Assembly: GCA_964530345.1 (NCBI GenBank)
Contig: CAZGYJ010000052.1
Span: forward strand, 1 to 17,938
Length of the DNA stretch: 17,938 nt
Reading direction: 5' to 3'
From: JALSJK01 sp964530345
GTDB taxonomy: Bacteria; Pseudomonadota; Gammaproteobacteria; Methylococcales; Methylomonadaceae
A model generated the notes under the pieces. That model was not told the DNA's origin, did not search any database, and saw only the letters and a list, made by a program, of their open reading frames with translations. Position numbers and translations under genes: made by a program. Every line of letters begins with the position of its first letter. Within the stretch, counting starts at the first letter, position 1. Of this stretch, positions 1 through 7,023 are shown piece by piece.

Positions 1-16
1 ATCATTGATCATATTA

Positions 17-1192
17 TCAGTACTGTTCATTGTTAAACGTAACACGATCAACGAGCCCCCTGTAAGTCTCTAAAAGCTTTGCATTATAAATCTCTGGCAA
101 AAATTTTTTTGCTGTCAACCATGCTTGCTTCCGCATTTCATTTAATCTTTGCTGATCTTTGACGAGTTGTTTAATTGTTACTGCCATATCCTCTGCTGAG
201 GAAACCAACATACCATTTTTATTATTAATGACAATATCGTTTTGTCCTGGACCATCCACCGCAATAACTGGCGTAGAACAGGCCATTGCCTCAGCAAGCA
301 CCAAACCTTGAGTATCGGTTATTGACGAAAACAGAAACAAATCAGCCTGTTTATAATAATCGATTAGCTGTAATGGTGAAGGTTTAAGCACAAACTGTAC
401 TTGCTCTGGAGATAATTGCAGATGACAATAAGCATAATTTCGTAGATTTTCATATTCAATGCCGTAACCAACCAGGGTGAGAACAAACTTAACTTCCAAT
501 AACTGACAGGCGTCTAAAAGAAAGCGAAGGTTCTTCTCCTTGGTGAAACGCCCTACTGTCAATAATTTAACAGGACTGCCCGGAATGGGATTATCAGGCA
601 TGAAAGGAATATGATAAAAACAAGGCTGTAATGGGCTGGGAATACAATGTAACGGAGTTGTAATTTTTTTTCTGGCAAGGAGATTAGCAATGTTTTGTCC
701 TGGAACAATAATCGCATCAACGCTAGCACAAAACTTCCTGACAAGATTGCTGATCAATGTTTTGGATAGACTGTCTGGCAATGGCACATAATGAGCGTAC
801 TCTTCATAAAGAGTATGATAGGTAAACACGACTGGAAGCTCGAATTTACGCCCAACTTCAACAGCTTTCACGCCTAACAGGAAAGGATGATGGACATGAA
901 TAATATCTGGATTTATCTCCCGGATTATTCGCTTCAGTTGTGTCACCATAAACCAGGGAATAGCATAATGTTTTTGCTGATACCTGAATTTTATCGGTGT
1001 CTGAATACGAATCACATACTCAGGATCGTCATGCTTTTCACCCAAAAAATCAAGCGTTATCAAACGCACAAAATGTTGATCTTCTTGTAACGCAGCAATC
1101 TGCGCATTGATGGAACTAACCACCCCGCCACTATAAGGCGTGTAGTTATTACTTATGAGTACAATTCGTAATTTTTCATTAGTTGTAGCCAC
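17..1192 (-). CDS. GT4-family glycosyltransferase, probably lipid-linked
   Basis: This 391-residue protein is a GT-B retaining glycosyltransferase that would move a sugar from an activated nucleotide donor to an acceptor, most likely at the inner face of the membrane. The N-terminal acceptor half has the glycine-rich loop YTPYSGGV (about 18-25) and HVHHPF (99-104). The C-terminal donor half has VGRFTKEKN (213-221) and TDTQGLVLAEAMA (292-304). The usual E-x7-E donor motif is D293-x7-E301 here. The resemblance is to diacylglycerol glucosyltransferases and mannosyltransferases. Translation starts at a GTG, three bases after the stop of the CDP-alcohol phosphatidyltransferase gene, without a clear ribosome-binding site, which suggests coupling. 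It is the last gene of the visible operon, and its TGA stop is at 17-19. The family call is firm; sugar and acceptor are unknown, and a lipid acceptor is inferred from the neighbours. Confidence 0.9.
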   Translation of the reverse strand: MATTNEKLRIVLISNNYTPYSGGVVSSINAQIAALQEDQHFVRLITLDFLGEKHDDPEYVIRIQTPIKFRYQQKHYAIPWFMVTQLKRIIREINPDIIHVHHPFLLGVKAVEVGRKFELPVVFTYHTLYEEYAHYVPLPDSLSKTLISNLVRKFCASVDAIIVPGQNIANLLARKKITTPLHCIPSPLQPCFYHIPFMPDNPIPGSPVKLLTVGRFTKEKNLRFLLDACQLLEVKFVLTLVGYGIEYENLRNYAYCHLQLSPEQVQFVLKPSPLQLIDYYKQADLFLFSSITDTQGLVLAEAMACSTPVIAVDGPGQNDIVINNKNGMLVSSAEDMAVTIKQLVKDQQRLNEMRKQAWLTAKKFLPEIYNAKLLETYRGLVDRVTFNNEQY

Positions 1193-1195
1193 TAC

Positions 1196-1771
1196 TTATT
1201 GTTGTTGCAGCACATGCCAGATGGTACGAACATTTGATTTTAATTTCTTCAATGTCAAAGTAATCGCCAGTTCTTCAATAGCAGCCAACACATAAATAAA
1301 CACGGCTATATGGAATGGCCAGGCAATATCAACAAGAAAGAGCGGGTATAATGATAAACCAATTGATGCTGCGGCAATTTTGACTCCCCAGGTATGATAA
1401 CTGGGATAACGATCAAATTTAATGCTTGCTACCGTTGCCGGAATCAAAAAACAAGCAAGAATAATATAAAGATAGGTATCTTCACGATGAACAATTTCGG
1501 GCCACAGCCACCAACTTCCGAAGCCTATGGTAATGTAAGTTAACAAATCAGCCCAACTATCCAGCATCACCCCAAATTGGGACATTTGCCCTGTTAGACG
1601 CGCCACCGCCCCATCCACCAAATCAGAAAAAAAAGCGATCGCCAGTACCGCCATAAAAGCTAAACCATGGCCATGCCATGCCAACCACAACATAATAGGC
1701 GCAGTAATAAAGCGAGTACTGGTTATCAAATTTGGCAGGGTTAAATGGGGATGAATATCTGTCAATTTCAT
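1196..1771 (-). CDS. CDP-alcohol phosphatidyltransferase family protein
   Basis: This 191-residue polytopic membrane protein belongs to the family that moves a phosphatidyl or similar group from a CDP-activated lipid to an alcohol. The complete signature D-x2-DG-x2-AR-x8-G-x3-D-x3-D is present: D50, D53, G54, A57, R58, G67, D71 and D75, which hold the metal and the CDP group. The N-terminal PNLIT-x-x-R segment is typical of PgsA-like members, and several hydrophobic spans follow. The ATG overlaps the TGA of the AlkB-like gene by 4 nt, and a GGAAAG box lies upstream. It sits between a membrane hydroxylase and a glycosyltransferase, so it probably builds a special lipid rather than being the housekeeping PgsA, but the sequence alone does not exclude PgsA. 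The alcohol substrate is unknown. Confidence 0.92.
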   Translation of the reverse strand: MKLTDIHPHLTLPNLITSTRFITAPIMLWLAWHGHGLAFMAVLAIAFFSDLVDGAVARLTGQMSQFGVMLDSWADLLTYITIGFGSWWLWPEIVHREDTYLYIILACFLIPATVASIKFDRYPSYHTWGVKIAAASIGLSLYPLFLVDIAWPFHIAVFIYVLAAIEELAITLTLKKLKSNVRTIWHVLQQQ

Positions 1772-2901
1772 GGTTTTGAATGGCTTTCCATAATGATTGA
1801 TGATGGGAATTCGACAATATTTTTGCCTGTTGGTTCTTGTTCAATCATACTATCCTCATATCCAAACTGTTTCAGAATTTGCTCTGATGTGCTTCGATAT
1901 GATGAATTGTTTAACTTGACCCAAAGATTGGTCACAAAATAACCATAAGGCATTTTTGGCCCACGATCTGTAAAAGGAATTGCGTAAAAAGGAATTCCAG
2001 CATTCTGATGATGCCCTATGTGATTAGACAAACCAATAAGTGCATATTCAGTAAAACTGGACTGATTAACCCAAGCCAAAATGTTTTTGGCTTTACCCCT
2101 TTGTAAACCCCAGTGCTGATAATAATTGATGGTTTCAAGCAAACGAATTCCAGCAAGCGCCTGGTAAAGAAAAATAAACGCAGCAGCTACTCCAAAAAAG
2201 AACAAAATTAACAAAACCAGAGTTAATTCAATCATCGATCCTAGTAATACTTTATTAGCTAACATTTTGGGATGAAATAATGATTTCCCGTTAAGCCCTA
2301 ATCTTTTTACCTCGGAATCCCACGCATATTTAAAATGCGCAACAAACACTCTTTTCCAATAATGTTTAAAACTTTCGCCTATGGCTGCTGTTGCTATATC
2401 ATCAGGTGTAGCAACCCGTTGATGATGGCCACGCAAATGGGCCAATGCAAAATGGTCATAACAAACGCTATACAGTAAACATCGACCTAAAAGGCGTTGA
2501 ATCCGTCCAGACCGATGTATCAGCTCATGAGCGACAATAAATGCAGAACTGCCAGAGGTAGTCCCTACCAGTATCCGCATTACAATTAAATTAACGATAG
2601 ATGTTGCTATATCACTGGAAGAATTCCAGTGCAATTGACTGGCATCAATAACAAGTAAACTGATAATCAAAAACTGGAAAAAACACAGAACATATAAAAT
2701 ACCATCGTAATACCAACTGGAAATAATAGATTTGACATGATCGGGATTAATTCTGGGACTCAACCAGTCAATAACAATTAACAACCAAAGTGGGATTGTC
2801 CACGCAAGGGCGCTAATCACATCGTGCGGCGCAGTTATTAAAAAACCGGCAACACAAACTGGAAAAATAAAACTGGCTAAATACTTCAAATGGTCAAACA
2901 T
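1768..2901 (-). CDS. AlkB-like non-heme diiron membrane hydroxylase
   Basis: This is an integral-membrane diiron monooxygenase or desaturase of the alkane 1-monooxygenase / fatty acid hydroxylase superfamily, 377 residues from the chosen start. Counting from that start, the histidine boxes are HELIH (H125, H129), HLRGHH (H155, H159, H160), NYYQHWG (H263) and NHIGHH (H294, H297, H298). These nine histidines and the context VATPDD and QHWGLQRG follow AlkB more closely than soluble desaturases. Hydrophobic spans flank the boxes. An upstream ATG at 2925 is possible, but its GGAG is only one base away. The ATG at 2901 has GAGG five bases upstream, so I prefer it. It is the first gene of a three-gene operon with overlapping ends. 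The substrate is not deducible; with a CDP-alcohol transferase and a GT4 enzyme behind it, a lipid or acyl chain is the best guess. Confidence 0.9.
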   Translation of the reverse strand: MFDHLKYLASFIFPVCVAGFLITAPHDVISALAWTIPLWLLIVIDWLSPRINPDHVKSIISSWYYDGILYVLCFFQFLIISLLVIDASQLHWNSSSDIATSIVNLIVMRILVGTTSGSSAFIVAHELIHRSGRIQRLLGRCLLYSVCYDHFALAHLRGHHQRVATPDDIATAAIGESFKHYWKRVFVAHFKYAWDSEVKRLGLNGKSLFHPKMLANKVLLGSMIELTLVLLILFFFGVAAAFIFLYQALAGIRLLETINYYQHWGLQRGKAKNILAWVNQSSFTEYALIGLSNHIGHHQNAGIPFYAIPFTDRGPKMPYGYFVTNLWVKLNNSSYRSTSEQILKQFGYEDSMIEQEPTGKNIVEFPSSIIMESHSKP

Positions 2902-2956
2902 GCCGACCTCGTATCTACCTTTCATGCTCCAAAATATTTAGGAAACAAGTTTTAGA

Positions 2957-3006
2957 ATTCTGCTTTTAGCTGACCCTTGATTGATTTAAAAGCGAATTAG
3001 CAGAAT
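2957..3006. repeat. Imperfect dyad upstream of the AlkB-like gene
   Basis: The 197-bp gap between the diiron-enzyme gene and the AlkB-like gene holds an inverted pair ATTCTGCT (2957-2964) and AGCAGAAT (2999-3006). A nested pair GCTTTTA (2962-2968) and TAAAAGC (2987-2993) partly overlaps it, so two hairpins would compete. It lies 56 bases or more upstream of the preferred start. I see no convincing -35/-10 pair in this gap and no run of T that would make a terminator. The dyad may be an operator or leader structure, or chance in AT-rich DNA. Confidence 0.3.
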
Positions 3007-3122
3007 GCTATTCTCATCAATCTAGTTTGAACGGATAACACCTCGCTAACCAAGCCAGTATTTCCTGTAATATTTTTGAATCTGTAAGGTATTGAATTGT
3101 TGTTATTGTTATAAAAATTCTA

Positions 3123-5282
3123 TCATCTATTGGATTTTAAGAACTTATAAATTAGGTATCGAACCGGTAAACCAAATTTAAAACGCGCCCCTATCAATCT
3201 CAAAGATGCATAACCACTGCAAATTCGCTGCCAGTGCTTGTCCAGTATTGCATAATCTCCAGTCCTGTGTAAAACATCATCCATATAAATCTGTATCGCT
3301 TTTTTTGCCAGAAAAGTATGCCCTGAAGCGATATTATCAATAGAGATATGAATACTGGCAATTTCAGCATCAATCCCCCAATATTTCCATTCATCAACCA
3401 AGCGCATATAATCCTTGCCTAATCCGCTTACCTCGATCGCCATATTTAAACCCAGCAGTTCAGGCAAAAATTCTGTCGAGTGATAGGATAAAGCCAGCAT
3501 ATAACTTGGCAAATCAAAAGCGCTATTGATAAAACCAGGATGTTCAATAAAACTCTCACTATGAACAGCAGGCAAGTTAATTGACAAGCTCTTCAATAAT
3601 TGCCGAAAAATAAAGGGGTGATTTTGTTGCAACTCGCCATTGCCGATTTCATCGCAATAAATATCGAATAATATTCCGGCAATTTCTGGATAATCATGAA
3701 GTAAGGACTGGCTGTTTTGTATCCAGCAGCCATCAATCAGGATCATCGGAGCAATTTGTTCAATACCCCAGATATAAGCTTCTCTGGATATTTTTGGCTT
3801 TCCCTGTAAAGGCTTGTATGCCGCCACTTCACGTTGATATCCTTGGTCGATCCAGGATTCAAATTGTTCATGACGATAATGCTTGAATGGTAATGGATTT
3901 AACCAACTACACCATTGCAAAAGCCTTGTAACCCTTCTTTTTGCTTCCGGAACAACATCTGGAAACAAATCAGCATTAATCAAGTAATAGTAAAGTTTTC
4001 TGTTGTTTAAGCCTGAATAGGTTTTTGCAGATCGAAAAACATGTATGGCTGGCTCAGTGAAACAGAAATTTTGCTGTTGCTTGACGGTTTTTATCGGCAC
4101 ATCCTCAGATAACCCGTGTTGCAACCAATCTCTAACAATCTGCAACTCTGATAAATCAAGCACTCCAAACATCGGCCCCTGAAATTCGAATAATTTTAAC
4201 AATCGGCTGGCCGATGGGTTGGCACTATTAACATAGTTAGATTTTTTTAATGCCCGTAGAAATTGCTGGCTATTACCAGGCATTTCAGCTAGCCAACTGT
4301 CCAGCGACTTGCCTTCCAGCTTAATGGCGTGATGATGGCCGATAGCTGCCAGCTTTTTTTTCTGGAACAAACTGGCAACTCTTTGCTGAGGGGTTGATGG
4401 GGTTTCTAATTTCTCGTTAAACTGATCCCGGCATCGCTGCATTTGCAATTGATAAAGCCAAAATCCTCGTTGTATCCGTCGCCATATTGCTGTTTCTTGT
4501 TGTGAAAATAAATTCAGATAATCCTTGATGCAAATATGCAAGACAGGCAATTGATTTTTAATACGCTGTTTACGCTTCCTAAAAAACGGCAAAGGACATT
4601 GTTGTTGTGGAAAACATATTTCGATCAAGCTAGGGCTTTGACAATATGCAAGAGTAAAACCCAGTATTTCAGGAAAAAATATTCTCGGGAAACTTGTAAA
4701 AGCAAGCTGAATGGCCGCGAAATCGAACATATTTTCCAGAATTTCAGGATTTCTACAATATGAATAACTATATAAAACTGGAATTTTCCCACTACAAGAC
4801 AAAATCAATGACCGGCAAAGTGATACTAAATCACCGCCTGCATCCTCGTTTTTGATGATCGCCAGATACACTGACATCAACCGGGTAGCAAAACTGGTTT
4901 GGCAACTAACAATTGTTGAGATATTTACCAACCACGAAGGTTGTGTCAATAAAATTGCCGCCGTTTGATTGACACAATCATGTTGGATTTTGATATTCCA
5001 ATACCGTTTATCCAAAGCTGGCAGCTCCACGATGGGCAAAGCTTCAGACTGATGATCCAATACAAAAGATTTCTGATAAATACGTTCTGTCTCAGATAGC
5101 CATTTTTTGACAAAATAATAAGCCGGTTGCAATATTTCAGGATGGCTATTCAGATGACCCAGATAATAAAATATCTCCCGGCCTGATAAAATTTTATCGC
5201 TGGATGATTCCAGGTCTTCCGGAAATCGTTTAGCAAAGCGCTTGGATAATGATGGATCCAGCGCATGATCATCATGACCCAT
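3123..5282 (-). CDS. Heme-oxygenase-like diiron oxidase (iron-containing redox enzyme), two-domain
   Basis: This soluble 719-residue protein carries a C-terminal heme-oxygenase-like diiron oxidase (HDO) domain at about 500-665. The likely iron ligands are in order: E550 in DEIGNGE, H555 in QQNHP, E617 at the end of FLPELLGLNMAIE, H645, D649 and H655 in HISIDNIASGH. HDO enzymes use O2 to cut, hydroxylate or N-oxidise small substrates such as amino acids and fatty acids. Residues about 100-260 look like a decayed copy of the same fold: FFPEILGFTLAYC (202-214) matches FLPELLGLNMAIE, but most ligands are gone. Most single-domain relatives are much shorter. The start overlaps the carbamoyltransferase stop by 11 nt, so the two are translationally linked. 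The substrate is unknown. The C-terminal family call is firm; the N-terminal duplication is my own alignment by eye. Confidence 0.85.
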   Translation of the reverse strand: MGHDDHALDPSLSKRFAKRFPEDLESSSDKILSGREIFYYLGHLNSHPEILQPAYYFVKKWLSETERIYQKSFVLDHQSEALPIVELPALDKRYWNIKIQHDCVNQTAAILLTQPSWLVNISTIVSCQTSFATRLMSVYLAIIKNEDAGGDLVSLCRSLILSCSGKIPVLYSYSYCRNPEILENMFDFAAIQLAFTSFPRIFFPEILGFTLAYCQSPSLIEICFPQQQCPLPFFRKRKQRIKNQLPVLHICIKDYLNLFSQQETAIWRRIQRGFWLYQLQMQRCRDQFNEKLETPSTPQQRVASLFQKKKLAAIGHHHAIKLEGKSLDSWLAEMPGNSQQFLRALKKSNYVNSANPSASRLLKLFEFQGPMFGVLDLSELQIVRDWLQHGLSEDVPIKTVKQQQNFCFTEPAIHVFRSAKTYSGLNNRKLYYYLINADLFPDVVPEAKRRVTRLLQWCSWLNPLPFKHYRHEQFESWIDQGYQREVAAYKPLQGKPKISREAYIWGIEQIAPMILIDGCWIQNSQSLLHDYPEIAGILFDIYCDEIGNGELQQNHPFIFRQLLKSLSINLPAVHSESFIEHPGFINSAFDLPSYMLALSYHSTEFLPELLGLNMAIEVSGLGKDYMRLVDEWKYWGIDAEIASIHISIDNIASGHTFLAKKAIQIYMDDVLHRTGDYAILDKHWQRICSGYASLRLIGARFKFGLPVRYLIYKFLKSNR

Positions 5283-7023
5283 GTTCAGGTTTCAGAATCA
5301 GATAATCATTAATAACCAATGCATCCAGCCCGGTGGTTAAAAAAACAGCAAGCGCATCTTCCAGCGAATGAACCAAGGGCTTCCCCATAACATTAAAACT
5401 GGTATTCAACAGCATGGGAATTTCAGTTATTTGGTAAAAATCACTTATCAACTGATGAAAACGCGGATTCCATTGAGCTTTAACTGTCTGCAGACGGCCT
5501 GTGCCATCAACATGACAGACTGCCGCTATCTTCTGCCGCATTTCATCCTTTATTTTCAGGGTTTTATCCATGTAAGGCGATTCGTGATAATGCTCAAAAA
5601 ACTCACCGGCATATTCATCTAAAACCGAAGGAGCGAAAGGTCTAAAGCTTTCCCGAAATTTAATGCTTTGGTTAATTTTATCTTTGGTTTCAGGTTGTCT
5701 CGGATCAGCCAGAATCGAACGATTACCCAGTGCCCTGGGACCATATTCCGCTCTGCCTTGTATCCAGCCTACTAACTGGCCGTTCGCCAATAATTGAGCG
5801 ACTGTTTCACAAATCTCCTCAGGTTGATGTTGAATATCCAGCGTCTTATTGAATTGAATCAATTGATTGACTGCTTCATCAGAAATAGTTGAACCCAGAT
5901 AAGGGGTCTGCACGATTTGACTAAGCTTTTCAGCTGGCGGTTGGCACTGATGAAAAGCAAGCCAGGCTGCACCCAATGCTGTTCCATCATCCGCAGGCGC
6001 TGATGGAATAAATATCTGCTCAAAATCTGTGCGAATTTTTATCTGGCCATTAAAGGCAGAATTCAAAGCGCAGCCGCCGCCCAATACCAGATTTTTTTGC
6101 CCTGTTATTTGTTGTAAATGCTGTAATAATCGCGTCATCAATTCGGCAAAAAAATATTGTCCGGTATAAGCCAAATCAGCAGCAAGTTCAATCGAGTCCA
6201 GATTGGTTCGCTTAAATTGCTCTAGTTGTTGAAGACTGGAAAATAAATTTTTTCCTGCATGCTGGCAGACAAAGCCATCAACAGAAATGGTTGTTTTAAG
6301 CAAATTGTATAAATTGTCATTTAATTTGCCATAAGGAGCCAAGCCCATAACCTTCCATTCTTCTCCCTTGAGCCAGTCAAAACCGCAAAGTTCGGTAATT
6401 TTCATGTAATAAAAACCGATGCTGCCAGTTCCCTTCGACTCAAAGAGACATTCCAGTTTGCCATTTTGATATTGATAGAATGCCATCGACCCTTTCTCTC
6501 CAAAAGAATCAATGACCGCACAAGCAGCTTCGGAAAAGGGACTGCTATAACATGCAGTTGCAGCATGTGTTAAATGATGGGAGAAATCCTCAAATTTCAA
6601 CTTACAATCAGGATAAAATTCCTGAATTGTTCTCACCAAATTGATGCCTGCACCGGTAATTTGATTGCGTTGACTGGCAATCATGTGATGCAGCTGGTAA
6701 TTTTTAAGTGGCGAACGAAGTTTTTTAATACCCGTTTTCAAAAGTCCTGGCGCCGACAAACAACCCAAAGCAGCAATAATATTCTCATATAAAGGCCGTT
6801 GTTTTCGCCAGTTGATGGCAATGATAATTTGATCCGCATCCGGACAATATCTGGTTAATAATTGCTGCACCCAAAGCAAGGGATCAGCCGGGCAGTGCAA
6901 CGCCCGTTTATTTTGCAAATATCGTTCCGTTGCTTCTGCAAACAAAACTTCACCCTGGTCATTAATAATCGCCAATGCAGGATCATGATAAGTCACGGAC
7001 AGGCCGATATAATAGCGACTCAT
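5272..7023 (-). CDS. NodU/CmcH-family O-carbamoyltransferase
   Basis: This 583-residue cytoplasmic enzyme should move a carbamoyl group from carbamoyl phosphate, via carbamoyl-adenylate, to a hydroxyl of a small molecule, as NodU, CmcH and TobZ do. The N-terminal Kae1-like domain has HHLTHAATACYSSPFSEAA, with metal-binding candidates H149/H150 and H153, and EWKVMGLAPYG (222-232). GGGCALNSAFNGQI follows. The C-terminal domain has EYGPRALGNRSILADPR, KFRESFRPFAPSVL, HVDGTGRLQTV and LLNTSFNVMGKPLVHS, all family hallmarks. Length is normal. Its ATG overlaps the radical SAM gene's TGA by 4 nt, and its end overlaps the diiron-enzyme gene by 11 nt. The family is certain. The acceptor is unknown; the neighbours suggest a tailored metabolite or lipid head group, not a Nod factor, as no nod genes are visible. 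Confidence 0.95.
   Translation of the reverse strand: MSRYYIGLSVTYHDPALAIINDQGEVLFAEATERYLQNKRALHCPADPLLWVQQLLTRYCPDADQIIIAINWRKQRPLYENIIAALGCLSAPGLLKTGIKKLRSPLKNYQLHHMIASQRNQITGAGINLVRTIQEFYPDCKLKFEDFSHHLTHAATACYSSPFSEAACAVIDSFGEKGSMAFYQYQNGKLECLFESKGTGSIGFYYMKITELCGFDWLKGEEWKVMGLAPYGKLNDNLYNLLKTTISVDGFVCQHAGKNLFSSLQQLEQFKRTNLDSIELAADLAYTGQYFFAELMTRLLQHLQQITGQKNLVLGGGCALNSAFNGQIKIRTDFEQIFIPSAPADDGTALGAAWLAFHQCQPPAEKLSQIVQTPYLGSTISDEAVNQLIQFNKTLDIQHQPEEICETVAQLLANGQLVGWIQGRAEYGPRALGNRSILADPRQPETKDKINQSIKFRESFRPFAPSVLDEYAGEFFEHYHESPYMDKTLKIKDEMRQKIAAVCHVDGTGRLQTVKAQWNPRFHQLISDFYQITEIPMLLNTSFNVMGKPLVHSLEDALAVFLTTGLDALVINDYLILKPEHGS

Noticed and set aside
5272..7023. Nodulation protein nodU
   Set aside because: The family fits, but no nod genes are present and the neighbours are a radical SAM enzyme and a diiron oxidase, so only the broad family name is justified.
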